From assembly GCF_004792415.1 (NCBI RefSeq), contig NZ_CP038853.1:3038001-3102000 (forward strand): a DNA stretch of 64,000 nucleotides, written 5' to 3'. Source of the DNA: Pantoea vagans. Its GTDB lineage: Bacteria > Pseudomonadota > Gammaproteobacteria > Enterobacterales > Enterobacteriaceae. Below, in pieces: positions 47,154 to 57,848 of the stretch. The notes beneath the pieces are model-generated. The model made no database searches. It had not been told where the DNA came from and saw only the letters and a program-made list of their open reading frames with translations. The position numbers and the translations under genes were made by a program. Each line of letters starts with the position of its first letter. Position 1 is the stretch's first letter.

Positions 47154-47703
47154 AGAAACCGAAGCTGTCACCACCATCGACCTGCTGGTTCGGGCCGGGC
47201 TGAAGGTTGTTACCGCCAGCGTCGAAAGCGATGGCAGCCGGGAGATTGTCTGCTCACGCGGTGTTCGTCTGCTAGCTGACGTCACGCTGGTCGAAGTCGC
47301 CGATAACGATTTCGCCGCCATTGTTCTGCCCGGCGGCCTGAAAGGGGCTGAGACCTTCCGTGACAGTCCGCTGCTGGTCGAAACGGTGCGTCAGTTTCAC
47401 CTCAATGAGAAGATTGTCGCCGCGATATGCGCAGCCGCAGGCACGGTACTGATCCCTCACGATCTCTTCCCGGTCGGTAACATGACCGGCTTTCCTGGCC
47501 TGAAAGAGACGATTCCGGAGGAAAAGTGGATGGAGCGACGTGTCGTCTGGGATCCCCGCGTTAATCTGCTGACCAGTCAGGGGCCTGGCACGGCAATGGA
47601 TTTTGCGCTGAAGCTGATCGATCTGCTGGTGGGAAAAGAGATGGCGCGTGAGGTCGCTGCACAGCTGGTGCTGGCCCCCGGCATTTATGACTATCAGGCT
47701 TAA
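47107..47703 (+). CDS. yajL: DJ-1/PfpI-family protein YajL (oxidative-stress chaperone)
   Basis: YajL is the E. coli relative of DJ-1, linked to protection against oxidative and carbonyl stress. The 198-residue protein keeps the reactive cysteine in the nucleophile elbow [10 protein letters not shown] (Cys108, equivalent to E. coli Cys106) and an upstream acidic residue in [10 protein letters not shown]. The elbow reads AAAGT where E. coli has AAPAT. Translation starts inside panE. A hairpin follows at 47726-47758. Confidence 0.94.
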   Translation: MTANASVLVCLAHGSEETEAVTTIDLLVRAGLKVVTASVESDGSREIVCSRGVRLLADVTLVEVADNDFAAIVLPGGLKGAETFRDSPLLVETVRQFHLNEKIVAAICAAAGTVLIPHDLFPVGNMTGFPGLKETIPEEKWMERRVVWDPRVNLLTSQGPGTAMDFALKLIDLLVGKEMAREVAAQLVLAPGIYDYQA

Positions 47704-47725
47704 ATACTCAGGCTTAAAACGAGAA

Positions 47726-47758
47726 AGCCAGTCAGACCTGAACAGGCACTGACTGGCT
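47726..47758. terminator. Hairpin between yajL and thiI
   Basis: A 10-bp stem AGCCAGTCAG/CTGACTGGCT with a 13-base loop lies between the two convergent stops. T-runs on either side are poor, so terminator function is only likely. Confidence 0.55.
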
Positions 47759-47769
47759 CAGAGCGATGA

Positions 47770-49218
47770 CTACGGGCGGTAGACTTTAACGTTCTTAAAG
47801 CCCTGCTCATGCAGATAGAGCGCCTGCAGACGGCTCATCACACCACGATCGCAGTAGAGCAGCCAGGTGCGGTTCTGATCGAGATCGCCAAACTGCGTAC
47901 TGAGTTTGTAGAACGGCAGTGATTTCACTTCCGTGGCGTTCAGCGTCAGGGGCTTCTCTTCCTGCTCATCAATAGAGCGGATATCCAGCACCACATCGTT
48001 GTCACTCAGAAGCGCGACGGTCTCAACTTCCACCACCTCCTCTTCCGTTTGCTCAGCAATAGTACGGATATCGACATTGGTCGCTTCTTCGATGACCCGA
48101 TCCAGAATCGAGAAGTCGAAATTCTGCTCTTCCGCTTCGATTTTCGCCTTCACCGCCTTCACCGTCGGGCTTTTTGAGATCACACCACAATATTCCGGCA
48201 TGGTGCTTGCGAAATCTTCAGTGCCGATCTCCCGGGCAACTCTGATGATGTGCTCTTTGTCATGAGAGATCAGGGGACGCAGAATCAGCGTATCCGACGC
48301 ATTATCAATCAGGCGCAGGTTGGTCAGCGTCTGGCTCGACACCTGCCCTACCGCTTCACCCGTGACCAGCGCCTGCACGCCGTAACGCTCAGCAATCGTC
48401 GAGGCGGCACGCACCATCATACGCTTCAGCACCACGCCCATCTGGCCGTCATCCACTTTTTCGAGGATCTCACCGACGACCGGCTCAAAATTGATCGCCA
48501 CGAAGCGCACGCGGTGTGAACGACCAAAACGATTCCACAGATAGTGCGCAACCTGACGCACGCCAATCTCATGCGCGGCACCGCCAAGGTTAAAGAAGCA
48601 GTAATGCACGCGGCTGCCGCGGCGCAGCAGCATATAGCTGGAGACGCCCGAGTCGAAACCGCCGGAAATCAGCGACAGCACATCTTCCTGCGTGCCGATC
48701 GGGAAACCACCCAGACCTTCGTAGCGCGCCGTCACCAGCGTCAGGCGATTCTCTTCAACTTCAAGGTTCACCGTCACGTCAGGATTTTTAAGCTGCACGC
48801 GGGCGCTTTCAATATGCTGATTCAGACCACCACCCACATAGCGCTCTACATCCTGCGAACTGAAGCTGTGCTTACCACGACGTTTCACACGTACGCAGAA
48901 GCTCTTGCCCTCAAGACTGTCGCGATACTGCGCTAACGTCTGTTCAAAGATGTGATGAATATCGGTGTACTCGCGATCTTCAACCGCTAAAACGTGATGG
49001 ATACCGGGAATGCGGGAAAGCTCATCGGGAATAATGTCCGCCAGCGCCGCATTTTTTGACCGCACTTCAATGTGATCCCAGTAGCGCACAACGGCGATGT
49101 CGTCGCTGACGGTTTTCAGGACGTTGCGGATATTGCTGGCAAGAATCTTGATAAAGCGCAAACGCACCGACGGACTCTTGATGGTGATTTCAGGAAATAA
49201 CTTGATGATAAACTTCAT
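47770..49218 (-). CDS. thiI: tRNA 4-thiouridine sulfurtransferase / thiamine thiazole sulfur carrier
   Basis: ThiI makes 4-thiouridine in tRNA and passes sulfur to the thiamine thiazole. The 482-residue product has a ferredoxin-like and THUMP N-terminal half (about 1-165) and an adenylating PP-loop domain with [17 protein letters not shown] near 183. A C-terminal rhodanese domain (about 400-482) carries the persulfide cysteine in [13 protein letters not shown]. The rhodanese domain marks the enterobacterial form. It is divergent from xseB across 232 bp. Confidence 0.97.
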   Translation of the reverse strand: MKFIIKLFPEITIKSPSVRLRFIKILASNIRNVLKTVSDDIAVVRYWDHIEVRSKNAALADIIPDELSRIPGIHHVLAVEDREYTDIHHIFEQTLAQYRDSLEGKSFCVRVKRRGKHSFSSQDVERYVGGGLNQHIESARVQLKNPDVTVNLEVEENRLTLVTARYEGLGGFPIGTQEDVLSLISGGFDSGVSSYMLLRRGSRVHYCFFNLGGAAHEIGVRQVAHYLWNRFGRSHRVRFVAINFEPVVGEILEKVDDGQMGVVLKRMMVRAASTIAERYGVQALVTGEAVGQVSSQTLTNLRLIDNASDTLILRPLISHDKEHIIRVAREIGTEDFASTMPEYCGVISKSPTVKAVKAKIEAEEQNFDFSILDRVIEEATNVDIRTIAEQTEEEVVEVETVALLSDNDVVLDIRSIDEQEEKPLTLNATEVKSLPFYKLSTQFGDLDQNRTWLLYCDRGVMSRLQALYLHEQGFKNVKVYRP

Positions 49219-49450
49219 GGCGACACAGCTTCGTTGGGCAAATAAGTGCTAAAACAGGCGGCACTTAGCTGGTAAAATCACAAAATTGCGGGCTGCAAGG
49301 CGCAACCGCATCCGAGGCGCGGGAGTATATCACCTTTGTCAGGTGACTGCTTCTTCATCAGCCGCCGCATTGATTATTTTGCTAATCATAGGGTCTCAGC
49401 TACCATGACCGATTGCGAGATAATGTCCCAACCGTGAGTCGACACGAAAT

Positions 49451-49693
49451 ATGCCGAAAAAAGCCGAACAGCCAGCCAGCTTTGAAACGTCATTGCAGCA
49501 GCTGGAGCAGATTGTCAGCCGTCTGGAAAGTGGTGAACTGCCGCTGGAAGAAGCCCTGAACGAATTTGAGCGCGGCGTGCAGCTGGCGCGGAATGGCCAG
49601 CAGACGCTGCAGCAGGCTGAACAGCGGGTCCGCATTCTGCTGAACGATGATAAAGATGCCGACCTCACTGCTTTCACGCCGGAAAACGACTAA
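49451..49693 (+). CDS. xseB: Exodeoxyribonuclease VII small subunit
   Basis: XseB binds the XseA catalytic subunit in exonuclease VII, which trims single-stranded DNA. The 80-residue helical product starts [43 protein letters not shown], the family core, and has a charged tail. It overlaps ispA by one base (TAATG), starting the xseB-ispA-dxs operon known from E. coli. Confidence 0.97.
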   Translation: MPKKAEQPASFETSLQQLEQIVSRLESGELPLEEALNEFERGVQLARNGQQTLQQAEQRVRILLNDDKDADLTAFTPEND

Positions 49694-50592
49694 TGGATTT
49701 TGCCCGCTTACTCGACGCCTATCAGCAGCAGGTGAACGCCGCGCTGACGCGTTTTATAGAGCCACTTCCTTTTCAGAGTTCTCCTCTGGTGAATGCCATG
49801 CATTATGGGGCATTATTAGGCGGTAAACGTCTGCGTCCTTTTCTGGTCTACGCGACCGGCGAAATGCTCCACGCCAATCCGGCGAGTCTGGATGCCCCTG
49901 CCGCCGCAGTTGAATGCATTCATGCGTACTCTCTGATTCATGACGATCTCCCTGCGATGGACGATGATGCACTGCGTCGCGGGCAGCCAACCTGTCATAT
50001 TAAATATGGCGAAGATACCGCGATTCTGGCGGGCGACGCCCTGCAGACGCTGGCCTTTTCCATTCTGGCCGATGAAGCAATGCCCGGTGTCAGCGCCGAA
50101 TATCGACTGATGATGCTCTCCGAACTGGCAAAAGCCAGTGGCGTAGCCGGGATGTGTGGCGGGCAGGCACTGGATTTAGCGGCGGAAGGGAAGTCCGTCG
50201 ATCTCGATCAGCTGGAACAGATCCATCGCCACAAAACCGGCGCCCTGATCCGCTCAGCGGTACGGCTAGGCGCATTAACGGCAGGCGATGCGGGTCGCGA
50301 AGCCCTGCCGCTGCTCGACCGCTATGCAGAGGCGATTGGTCTCGCGTTTCAGGTGCAGGACGACATTCTGGATGTGATCGGCGACACAGCCGTGATCGGA
50401 AAACGTCAGGGTGCCGATCAGGATCTGGGGAAAAGCACCTATCCTTCACTGTTAGGCCTTGAAAGTGCCCGTGCCAAAGCGCGGGATTTGTATCAGGAAG
50501 CTCTTGATGCTTTAGAATTGCTCGCTGCGCACTCTTATAACACTACAGCACTGCAGGCGCTGGCGAGCTTCATAATTGAACGCGACAAATAA
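49693..50592 (+). CDS. ispA: Farnesyl diphosphate synthase (geranyltranstransferase)
   Basis: IspA condenses IPP with DMAPP and GPP to give FPP, the precursor of quinones, undecaprenyl phosphate and the heme o side chain made by CyoE in this window. The 299-residue protein has the first aspartate-rich motif in [15 protein letters not shown], the second in [12 protein letters not shown] and the GGKRLRPFL motif near residue 42. It is coupled to xseB by a one-base overlap. dxs follows 19 bp later. Confidence 0.97.
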   Translation: MDFARLLDAYQQQVNAALTRFIEPLPFQSSPLVNAMHYGALLGGKRLRPFLVYATGEMLHANPASLDAPAAAVECIHAYSLIHDDLPAMDDDALRRGQPTCHIKYGEDTAILAGDALQTLAFSILADEAMPGVSAEYRLMMLSELAKASGVAGMCGGQALDLAAEGKSVDLDQLEQIHRHKTGALIRSAVRLGALTAGDAGREALPLLDRYAEAIGLAFQVQDDILDVIGDTAVIGKRQGADQDLGKSTYPSLLGLESARAKARDLYQEALDALELLAAHSYNTTALQALASFIIERDK

Positions 50593-50611
50593 CTTCCATA
50601 ATGAGTCTCTG

Positions 50612-52477
50612 ATGAGTTTTGATATTGCTAAATACCCGACACTGGCGCTGGCAGACACGGTTCAGGCGCTGCGCGCCCTGCCAAAAGAGAAGTTGCCTGC
50701 GCTGTGTGATGAACTGCGTCAGTATCTGTTAGACAGTGTGAGCCGCTCCAGCGGCCATTTTGCATCGGGTCTGGGCGTGGTTGAACTGACGGTCGCGCTG
50801 CATTATGTCTATAACACCCCGTTTGATCATCTGGTCTGGGATGTGGGTCATCAGGCTTATCCGCATAAAATTCTGACAGGTCGCCGCGATCGCATCGGCA
50901 CTATCCGTCAGAAAAACGGCGTACACCCGTTTCCGTGGCGCGGTGAAAGTGAATATGACGTCCTGAGCGTCGGTCACTCATCGACCTCTATCAGTGCCGG
51001 TCTCGGCATGGCCGCGGCGGCAGAACGTGAAGGTCAGGGCCGTCGCACCGCCTGTATTATTGGCGATGGTGCGATTACCGCAGGCATGGCGTTTGAAGCG
51101 ATGAACCATGCCGGTGATATTAAGCCGGACATGCTGGTCATCCTCAATGACAACGAGATGTCGATCTCTGAAAACGTCGGCGCGCTGAATAATCGCCTGG
51201 CGCAGATCCTGTCGGGCAAAACCTACGCACGACTGCGCGAAGGCAGTAAGCGCGTGTTGACAAATCTGCCGCCAATCAAAGAGCTGGTCAAACGCACCGA
51301 AGAGCATCTCAAAGGCATGGTCGTGCCGGGCACGCTGTTTGAAGAGCTGGGCTTTAACTATATTGGCCCGGTTGACGGTCACGATGTGCTGACGCTGGTG
51401 AATACGCTGAGCAACATGCGCAGCCTGAAAGGCCCGCAGTTCCTGCATATCATGACGAAGAAAGGTAAAGGCTACGCCCCGGCAGAGGAAGATCCGATTG
51501 CCTGGCACGCCGTTCCTAAATTTGACCCGGCGATTGGCGAACTGCCGAAAAGCGCAGAGGGTCTGCCGAGCTACTCTAAAATCTTCGGCAACTGGCTGTG
51601 CGAAATGGCCGCCGACGATCCGAAGCTGATGGCGATTACCCCGGCGATGCGTGAAGGCTCAGGTATGGTGGCCTTCTCACGTGAATTCCCGAAGCAATAT
51701 TTTGACGTGGCGATAGCCGAACAACATGCGGTGACCTTCGCGGCCGGTATGGCGATTGGTGGCTATAAACCCATTGTTGCCATCTATTCCACCTTCCTGC
51801 AACGCGCCTACGATCAGCTGATCCACGACGTCGCCATCCAGAAACTGCCGGTCCTGTTTGCTATCGATCGCGGTGGTATTGTTGGCGCGGATGGTCAGAC
51901 TCACCAGGGCGCGTTTGATCTCGCCTATCTGCGCTGCGTGCCGGATATGGTGATCATGACCCCAAGCGATGAGAATGAGTGTCGGCAGATGCTCTATACC
52001 GGCTATCACCACCAGGCTGGCCCGAGTGCGGTGCGCTATCCGCGCGGCACAGGCGTCGGCACGCCGCTGGCCCCATTACAGAGCCTGCCGCTGGGTAAAG
52101 CAGTCGTGAAACGTCAGGGTGAAAAGCTGGCGATTCTGAACTTCGGTACACTGCTGCCGGAAGCCGCCGCCACGGCAGAAGCGCTGAACGCGACTCTGGT
52201 CGATATGCGCTTTGTGAAGCCGCTGGATGAAGCGCTGATCGCCGAGCTCGCTAAAACACATGACTCGCTCATAACGCTGGAAGAAGGCGCCATCAAAGGC
52301 GGTGCGGGCAGTGGCGTAAATGAGTTTGTGATGGCGAAACGCCTGGGCATTCCGGTACTGAACATCGGCCTGCCCGATGAGTTCATCCCGCAGGGCACAC
52401 AGGATGAAGTGCGTCATGACTATCTGCTGGACGCAGAGGGCATTCAGCAACAGATCGCCCGCTGGCTGGCGCAGTAA
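50612..52477 (+). CDS. dxs: 1-deoxy-D-xylulose-5-phosphate synthase
   Basis: Dxs makes DXP from pyruvate and glyceraldehyde 3-phosphate, the entry step of the MEP isoprenoid pathway and a source for thiamine and pyridoxal. The 621-residue transketolase-like enzyme starts [13 protein letters not shown]. The thiamine-diphosphate motif is [33 protein letters not shown]. The catalytic Glu is in [20 protein letters not shown] (near 370). ATG 50612 matches E. coli; the open frame's 12 upstream codons overlap the ispA end. A GC hairpin without a T-run follows (52490-52509). Confidence 0.97.
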   Translation: MSFDIAKYPTLALADTVQALRALPKEKLPALCDELRQYLLDSVSRSSGHFASGLGVVELTVALHYVYNTPFDHLVWDVGHQAYPHKILTGRRDRIGTIRQKNGVHPFPWRGESEYDVLSVGHSSTSISAGLGMAAAAEREGQGRRTACIIGDGAITAGMAFEAMNHAGDIKPDMLVILNDNEMSISENVGALNNRLAQILSGKTYARLREGSKRVLTNLPPIKELVKRTEEHLKGMVVPGTLFEELGFNYIGPVDGHDVLTLVNTLSNMRSLKGPQFLHIMTKKGKGYAPAEEDPIAWHAVPKFDPAIGELPKSAEGLPSYSKIFGNWLCEMAADDPKLMAITPAMREGSGMVAFSREFPKQYFDVAIAEQHAVTFAAGMAIGGYKPIVAIYSTFLQRAYDQLIHDVAIQKLPVLFAIDRGGIVGADGQTHQGAFDLAYLRCVPDMVIMTPSDENECRQMLYTGYHHQAGPSAVRYPRGTGVGTPLAPLQSLPLGKAVVKRQGEKLAILNFGTLLPEAAATAEALNATLVDMRFVKPLDEALIAELAKTHDSLITLEEGAIKGGAGSGVNEFVMAKRLGIPVLNIGLPDEFIPQGTQDEVRHDYLLDAEGIQQQIARWLAQ

Positions 52478-52489
52478 CCTCTCCTCTCT

Positions 52490-52509
52490 GCGCTCCCCCT
52501 GGGGAGCGC
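52490..52509 (+). terminator. GC-rich hairpin after dxs
   Basis: A 9-bp stem GCGCTCCCC/GGGGAGCGC with a two-base loop lies 12 bp after the dxs stop. No T-run follows, so it may pause or protect the transcript rather than terminate it. Confidence 0.45.
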
Positions 52510-52557
52510 AACATCCTGCTATGCTGTAACCTTTGCACTTTCGCAGGAGCCTCCACC

Positions 52558-53532
52558 ATGAAAACGATTCAACTGGGTACCACCGATCTGCAGGTGTCGC
52601 GTCTCTGTCTCGGCTGTATGACCTATGGCGAGCCAACGCGCGGTAATCATGCCTGGACGCTGCCGGAAGCAAGCAGCCGTCCGCTGATCCAGCAGGCGCT
52701 GAACGCGGGGATCAACTTCTTTGATACCGCCAACAGCTATTCCGATGGCAGCAGTGAAGAGATCCTGGGCCGGGCGCTGAAAGAGTTTGCCCGCCGCGAA
52801 GAGATCGTGGTCGCCACCAAAGTCTATTTCCCGCTGACCAATCTCTCACAGGGACTGTCGCGCAAAAATATCCTGCAATCCATTGATGACAGCCTGCAGC
52901 GTCTCGGCATGGAGTATGTTGACCTGCTGCAGATTCACCGCTGGGACTACGAGACACCGCTGGAAGAGACGCTGGAAGCGCTGCATGACGTGGTGCAGTC
53001 CGGCAAAGCCCGCTATATCGGCGCCTCATCCATGCACGCCAGTCAGTTTGCGCAGGCGTTGCAGCTGCAGTCAGAACTGGGCTGGCATCGCTTTGTCAGC
53101 ATGCAGGATCAGTACAACCTGATTCAGCGTGAAGAGGAGCGTGAAATGCATCCGCTCTGTCTGAAAGAGCAGATCGCCGTGCTGCCCTGGAGTCCGCTGG
53201 CGCGCGGTAAGCTGACCCGCCCGTGGGGTGAGAACACCGCGCGTTCCGCCTCCGATCAGGTGATGGCGAAGCTCTATGACAACACTGAAGAGAACGATGC
53301 CGTGATTGCAGAGCGGCTGGCGCAGGTAGCGGAAAGCAAAGGTGTGACGCGGGCGCAGGTAGCGCTGGCCTGGCTGCTGAGCAAGCCTGCCGTTACGGCA
53401 CCGATTATTGGCGCGTCGCGCGCTGAGCAGTTTGAGGATCTGGTGAAGGCGGTGGATGTCACGCTGAGTGACGACGAGATTACCCTGCTGGAAGAGGTCT
53501 ATCAGCCGCATCAGGCGGTGGGATTCGAATAA
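52558..53532 (+). CDS. yajO: Aldo/keto reductase YajO
   Basis: A 324-residue NADP(H)-dependent aldo-keto reductase close to E. coli YajO. It begins MKTIQLGTTDLQVSRLCLGCMTYG. The catalytic tetrad is visible as Asp in FFDTANSY, Tyr in NSYSDGSSEE, Lys in VVATKVYFP and His in LLQIHRWD. The C-terminal cofactor region is APIIGASRAEQFEDL. The E. coli enzyme has been linked to xylulose and thiamine metabolism only loosely. It has its own likely ribosome site (CAGGAG) and follows dxs. Confidence 0.94.
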   Translation: MKTIQLGTTDLQVSRLCLGCMTYGEPTRGNHAWTLPEASSRPLIQQALNAGINFFDTANSYSDGSSEEILGRALKEFARREEIVVATKVYFPLTNLSQGLSRKNILQSIDDSLQRLGMEYVDLLQIHRWDYETPLEETLEALHDVVQSGKARYIGASSMHASQFAQALQLQSELGWHRFVSMQDQYNLIQREEEREMHPLCLKEQIAVLPWSPLARGKLTRPWGENTARSASDQVMAKLYDNTEENDAVIAERLAQVAESKGVTRAQVALAWLLSKPAVTAPIIGASRAEQFEDLVKAVDVTLSDDEITLLEEVYQPHQAVGFE

Positions 53533-53540
53533 ATCAGAAC

Positions 53541-53563
53541 GTGACGCCCTGGCCGGGCGTCAC
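53541..53563. terminator. Hairpin between yajO and pgpA
   Basis: A perfect 9-bp stem GTGACGCCC/GGGCGTCAC with a five-base loop between the convergent stops; T-runs are weak on both strands. Confidence 0.5.
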
Positions 53564-53591
53564 CTCTTATTCAGGCGTTCAGCCTCGGCGA

Positions 53592-54089
53592 CTAACCCGC
53601 CAGCCAGACCCCAAAGCCATAAAGCATCGCCGCAGAAATCACGCCAGCAATGATGTCATCCACCATAATGCCCATACCGCCATGCACATTGCGATCAAAC
53701 CAGCGAATCGGCCATGGTTTCCACATATCCAGAATACGGAACACGACAAAGCCGCCCAGCACCCATTGCCAGCTGTTGACCGGAATCGCCATCAGCGTAA
53801 TCCACATGCCGATAAATTCATCCCAGACAATACTGCCGTGATCGTGTACGCCCATATCTTTGGCGGTGCGATGGCAGAGATAGACACCGACGCAGATACC
53901 AACCAGCACAACCAGCGAATAGAGATCCTGCGGCAGAAAGGTCATCAGCCACCAGAACGGGATGGCCGCCAGCGATCCCATGGTACCAGGCACGACCGGG
54001 CTTAATCCGCTGCCGAAACCGGTGGCCAGCAGATGCCAGGGATTGCTCATCCGCAGGCGGCTCTTCGCCACGTCGTTATTTAGTATCAA
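53592..54089 (-). CDS. pgpA: Phosphatidylglycerophosphatase A
   Basis: PgpA removes phosphate from phosphatidylglycerophosphate in the inner membrane. From the chosen start the product has 165 residues with four hydrophobic segments. The family motifs are [31 protein letters not shown] with the acidic active-site residues, and [29 protein letters not shown]. The start is uncertain. TTG 54089 has AAGGG ten bases upstream and overlaps thiL by 14 bp; an ATG at 54131 would overlap thiL by 56 bp and add 14 unconserved residues. Confidence 0.9.
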   Translation of the reverse strand: MILNNDVAKSRLRMSNPWHLLATGFGSGLSPVVPGTMGSLAAIPFWWLMTFLPQDLYSLVVLVGICVGVYLCHRTAKDMGVHDHGSIVWDEFIGMWITLMAIPVNSWQWVLGGFVVFRILDMWKPWPIRWFDRNVHGGMGIMVDDIIAGVISAAMLYGFGVWLAG

Positions 54090-55053
54090 AGTGATCAAAC
54101 CCTTTATGATGGAATGTGGCAGGTTTGCCATTATCCAGCAGCGTTAAGCCTTCTGATTCCGGTGCTATCTGTCCGATGCAGGTATAAGGCACGCCCAGAT
54201 GCCCCAGCGCCACATCAAGCGCACCGCGATTCACTTCCGGCACGGTGAAGCAGAGTTCGTAATCTTCTCCGCCACTCAGCGCCCAGCGCAATACCTGCTC
54301 AGGGTCGAAATGGTCGCGCAGCGCCGGCGACAGCGGCAACGCATCCAGGTTTAGTCGTGCACCACAGCCGCTGGCTTTCAGCACGTGGCCGAGGTCGGAA
54401 ATCAGGCCATCAGAAAGGTCCACCGCTGAAGAGGCCAGCGAACGCAGTGCCTGACCCTGCAGAATGCGCGGCATCGGACGAAGATGCCGTTTAATCAGCG
54501 CCTCATGCACCGCCGGATCGCTGATGCGGCAGTGATGCTGCAACAGCGCCAGACCCGCCGCGCTGTCACCCAGCGTGCCGGTCACGTAGATCCAGTCGCC
54601 CGGCTTCGCTCCGGAGCGTTTCAGGGCGCGGCCCTGCGGCACCAGACCGTGAATCGCCAGCGTCAGGCTCAGCGGGCCACGGGTCGTGTCACCGCCCACC
54701 AGCTGCATGTCGTAATATTCCAGCAGTTCAAACAGGCTTTCGCTAAAGGCAGAGAGCCAGCTCTCATCGACCTGCGGTAGCGTTAAGGCCAGCGTCAGCC
54801 ACGCGGGATCGGCGCCCATGGCAGCGAGATCGCTAAGATTAACAGCCAGGGCTTTGTAACCCAGATCGGCGGGATGAATATCCCGTAAGAAGTGCACACC
54901 CGCGACCAGGGTATCGGTGCTGATCGCCAGCGTCTGTTTTTCCGGCACGCTAAGTAACGCACAATCGTCACCGATGCCGAGTTCGACATCACGGCGGCTG
55001 CGTGTTCTGCGGTTGAAGTAGCGTGCGATGAGTTCAAATTCACCACAAGACAT
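54076..55053 (-). CDS. thiL: Thiamine-monophosphate kinase
   Basis: ThiL phosphorylates thiamine monophosphate to the active diphosphate. The 325-residue product matches the E. coli length. It opens [13 protein letters not shown], with metal/ATP-binding motifs [43 protein letters not shown] and [12 protein letters not shown], the PurM/ThiL fold. It lies downstream of a strong terminator that separates it from nusB and is translationally joined to pgpA by overlap. Confidence 0.96.
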   Translation of the reverse strand: MSCGEFELIARYFNRRTRSRRDVELGIGDDCALLSVPEKQTLAISTDTLVAGVHFLRDIHPADLGYKALAVNLSDLAAMGADPAWLTLALTLPQVDESWLSAFSESLFELLEYYDMQLVGGDTTRGPLSLTLAIHGLVPQGRALKRSGAKPGDWIYVTGTLGDSAAGLALLQHHCRISDPAVHEALIKRHLRPMPRILQGQALRSLASSAVDLSDGLISDLGHVLKASGCGARLNLDALPLSPALRDHFDPEQVLRWALSGGEDYELCFTVPEVNRGALDVALGHLGVPYTCIGQIAPESEGLTLLDNGKPATFHHKGFDHFDTK

Positions 55054-55080
55054 AATTGCGTTCCGCTTAACTCTTCATGA

Positions 55081-55106
55081 AAAAAGGCCGGCAAGCCGGC
55101 CTTTTT
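55081..55106. terminator. Terminator between nusB and thiL
   Basis: A perfect 12-bp palindrome of five A, GGCCGGC, AA, GCCGGCC and five T lies 3 bp beyond the nusB stop on the minus strand. It should stop or strongly reduce transcription from ribE-nusB into thiL-pgpA. Confidence 0.9.
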
Positions 55107-55108
55107 GT

Positions 55109-55528
55109 TTATTTGCGATTGGGTCGAATTTGTGGACCGGCTTTATCCAGCACGCCGTTAACAAATTTATGACTGTCTTCGGCACCGAAGACTTTCGCCA
55201 GCTCAATTCCTTCGTTGATGGCCACTTTATAGGGCACATCATCACGCTTGCTCAACTCATACAGCGAGATGCGCAGGATAGCTTTTTCTACCTGGCCCAG
55301 CTCTTCGAGCTGACGCGACAGATAGGGCTTCATCAGTCCATCCAGATACGCACTGTTGGTCGCCACACCGGACAGCAGTTCGCGGAAGTAGGTAATGTCG
55401 ACGTCTTTGACGTCCTGTTCCGCCAGAAACTGGTATTCCACATCGGCAATGTCGTTATTCGACAACTGCCAGGAGTAAAGCGCCTGAACAGCGCACTCAC
55501 GGGCGCGACGACGAGCAGCAGGTTTCAC
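55109..55528 (-). CDS. nusB: Transcription antitermination factor NusB
   Basis: NusB pairs with NusE (S10) on boxA RNA in rRNA antitermination. The 139-residue all-helical protein has the E. coli length. It starts [23 protein letters not shown] with the arginine-rich N-terminus that contacts RNA, and keeps [56 protein letters not shown] (overall family core). It lies 19 bp after ribE. Confidence 0.97.
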   Translation of the reverse strand: MKPAARRRARECAVQALYSWQLSNNDIADVEYQFLAEQDVKDVDITYFRELLSGVATNSAYLDGLMKPYLSRQLEELGQVEKAILRISLYELSKRDDVPYKVAINEGIELAKVFGAEDSHKFVNGVLDKAGPQIRPNRK

Positions 55529-55547
55529 AAAATTCCCCTTACAAAAA

Positions 55548-56018
55548 TCAGGCTTTAATGGCTTTCAATACGTTGATCATTTCGAGCGCAGTCAGCGCCG
55601 CTTCAGCACCTTTGTTACCCGCTTTGGTGCCGGCACGCTCAATGGCCTGCTCGATGCTTTCAGTGGTCAGCACGCCGAACGCGACAGGAATGTCGCTGTT
55701 CATGGCAACGCTGGCGATACCGGAGCTGGCTTCACCCGCCACATATTCGAAGTGCGCAGTGCCACCACGAATAACGGTGCCGAGTGCGATAATCGCATCA
55801 TGTTTGCCGGAGTTCGCCAGCGCACGTGCTGCCAGCGGCAGTTCGTAAGCACCCGGCACCCAGACAACGGTGATATTTTCATCTTTGACCTGGCCGATAC
55901 GTTTCAGGGCATCAACTGCGCCATCCAGCAGGCTGTCATTAATGAAGTTGTTAAAACGCGCGATGACGATGGCAACATTGGCCTCAGGCGTTGCAACAGC
56001 AGCTTCGATAACTTTCAT
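55548..56018 (-). CDS. ribE: 6,7-dimethyl-8-ribityllumazine synthase
   Basis: RibE (RibH) makes lumazine, the penultimate riboflavin intermediate, as a 60-mer. The 156-residue product ([30 protein letters not shown]) keeps the substrate loops [12 protein letters not shown] and [18 protein letters not shown], with the catalytic His in TAHFEYV, and [15 protein letters not shown] at the end. ATG 56018 has GAAAGGA upstream; 18 codons of open frame before it were rejected. It lies in a riboflavin run downstream of ribD (90-bp gap). Confidence 0.97.
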   Translation of the reverse strand: MKVIEAAVATPEANVAIVIARFNNFINDSLLDGAVDALKRIGQVKDENITVVWVPGAYELPLAARALANSGKHDAIIALGTVIRGGTAHFEYVAGEASSGIASVAMNSDIPVAFGVLTTESIEQAIERAGTKAGNKGAEAALTALEMINVLKAIKA

Positions 56019-56108
56019 ACTTATCCTTTCAGGGGTTTGGTTGGCCCCGCGCAGGGGGGCGGATTCTATCATACTCTTAGGCGGCGTGCTCTCGCTTTTC
56101 CGGGCATG

Positions 56109-57209
56109 CTATTGCGGTGTCAGGGTCAGACGTAAATCGTCACCGACCTGCCGGACATCGCTGAAACGGAACGCAGGTGCGTCAGCCAGCTGGCTGAGCC
56201 CCGGCAGCTGACACAGGCCGCGTCCTTCATGACCTAACAGCTTAGGTGCCAGATAAACGATCAGTTCATCCACCAGCCCGGCCTGTAACAGGGCACCGGC
56301 CAGCGTCGCACCCGCTTCAACCCAGACGCTGTTAATCTGTCGCTGTCCCAGCAGCATCATCATCGCCACCAGATCGAGCTGCTGTTCGCGCAATGGCACG
56401 GCGATTTGCGTGACGTCAGCGGGCCAGAGCTGCTGATCCGGCTGATGGCGCATCAGCCAGGTTTCGCCCGGCTGTGAGATGAGCCGATGCTGCGGCGTCA
56501 CGCGATTCTGGCTGTCGATAATTACACGTACCGGCTGACGCAGTTGCTGCTCATCAATCAAAGCCTGGCTGTCGGTATTGAGTTCAGACCAGCGCACGGT
56601 CAGAGAGGGATCGTCCGCCAGCACCGTAGCGCTACTGCTGAGAATGGCGGCGCTTTGCGCCCGCAGACGCTGCACATCACGACGGGCAGCCTCAGAGGTG
56701 ATCCACTGGCTCTCGCCACTGGCCATGGCCGTGCGGCCATCCAGTGATGCGCCCAGCTTGAGCTGAATCCAGGGAAAACCGGTGCGCATGCGCTTGAGGA
56801 AGCCGCGATTGAGTGCTTCGGCTTCCGGCATCATCAGACCATGGCTGACGTCGATGCCCGCCTGATGCAGACGGTGCAGTCCGCGCCCCGCGACCTGCGG
56901 ATTCGGGTCCTGCATGGCGGCGACGACACGGGTCACACCTGCGGCGATCAGCGCATCACAGCAGGGCGGCGTGCGGCCATGATGGCTGCACGGCTCCAGC
57001 GTGACATACGCCGTTGCGCCACGCGCTTTCTCGCCAGCCATGCGCAGAGCGTGGACTTCAGCATGGGGTTCACCGGCACGCTGATGCCAGCCCTCACCCA
57101 CGACTTCACCATCGCGCACAATCACACAGCCGACATTCGGGTTCGGCATGGTCGTAAAACGGCCGCGTCGCGCCAGTTCCAGCGCACGCGCCATATAGCG
57201 TTCGTCCAT
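56109..57209 (-). CDS. ribD: Bifunctional riboflavin deaminase/reductase RibD
   Basis: RibD deaminates and then reduces the pyrimidine intermediate in riboflavin synthesis. The 366-residue product has an N-terminal CDA-fold deaminase (about 1-145) with zinc motifs PHAEVHALRMAG and EPCSHHGRTPPCCDAL. A C-terminal DHFR-like reductase follows (about 150-366), with WIQLKLGASLDGRTAMASGESQWITS and the glycine-rich WVEAGATLAGALL. It starts 3 bp after the nrdR stop, so the two are co-transcribed. Confidence 0.96.
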   Translation of the reverse strand: MDERYMARALELARRGRFTTMPNPNVGCVIVRDGEVVGEGWHQRAGEPHAEVHALRMAGEKARGATAYVTLEPCSHHGRTPPCCDALIAAGVTRVVAAMQDPNPQVAGRGLHRLHQAGIDVSHGLMMPEAEALNRGFLKRMRTGFPWIQLKLGASLDGRTAMASGESQWITSEAARRDVQRLRAQSAAILSSSATVLADDPSLTVRWSELNTDSQALIDEQQLRQPVRVIIDSQNRVTPQHRLISQPGETWLMRHQPDQQLWPADVTQIAVPLREQQLDLVAMMMLLGQRQINSVWVEAGATLAGALLQAGLVDELIVYLAPKLLGHEGRGLCQLPGLSQLADAPAFRFSDVRQVGDDLRLTLTPQ

Positions 57210-57212
57210 ACT

Positions 57213-57662
57213 CTAATCCTGTAACCGGGCGATCTCTTCGCCAAAATCGCGAATATCTTCAAAGCTGCGGTAAACCGAGGCGAAGCGAATATAGGCGACT
57301 TTATCGAGCTTTTTCAGCTCATCCATCACCAGATTGCCAATCAGCTTACTGGGGATCTCACGTTCGCCGGTGGCGCGCAGCTGCGTTTTAATATGATTTA
57401 CGGCGCTTTCTACCGCGTCGGCGCTGACCGGACGCTTCTCAAGCGCTTTCATCATCCCGCTGGCCATTTTGTCTTCATTGAAAGGCTCGCGCACATCATT
57501 GCTTTTCACCACGCGGGGCATCACCAGTTCCGCCACCTCAAAGGTGGTGAAGCGTTCATGACACATCAGACACTGGCGGCGGCGTCGCACCGAGGAGCCT
57601 TCACTAACCAGACGAGAATCAATCACTTTGGTGTCCACAGCGGAGCAGAATGGGCAATGCAT
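57213..57662 (-). CDS. nrdR: Transcriptional repressor NrdR
   Basis: NrdR senses dATP/ATP and represses ribonucleotide reductase genes. The 149-residue product has an N-terminal zinc ribbon (CPFC ... [22 protein letters not shown] and [13 protein letters not shown]) followed by an ATP-cone domain ([29 protein letters not shown]). The length equals E. coli NrdR. ATG 57662 was chosen; 20 upstream codons are unconserved. First gene of the leftward nrdR-ribD run, 186 bp from divergent kbp. Confidence 0.97.
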   Translation of the reverse strand: MHCPFCSAVDTKVIDSRLVSEGSSVRRRRQCLMCHERFTTFEVAELVMPRVVKSNDVREPFNEDKMASGMMKALEKRPVSADAVESAVNHIKTQLRATGEREIPSKLIGNLVMDELKKLDKVAYIRFASVYRSFEDIRDFGEEIARLQD

Positions 57663-57848
57663 GACGTTTCCTGACGCGAGAGTGATGGGCCATACAGTGT
57701 AGCGCGAACTGCGAATCAACAAAATCTCTTCCGTGTCTTTCGCGGGCTTCTCATCGCAGGATAAACGATGCTAAATTTCGTCTGCGGCAAAAGGGACTAC
57801 GCTTTAAGAGCTGCAATTAAAATTTTCCACTAACACATTGGAGGTTGT

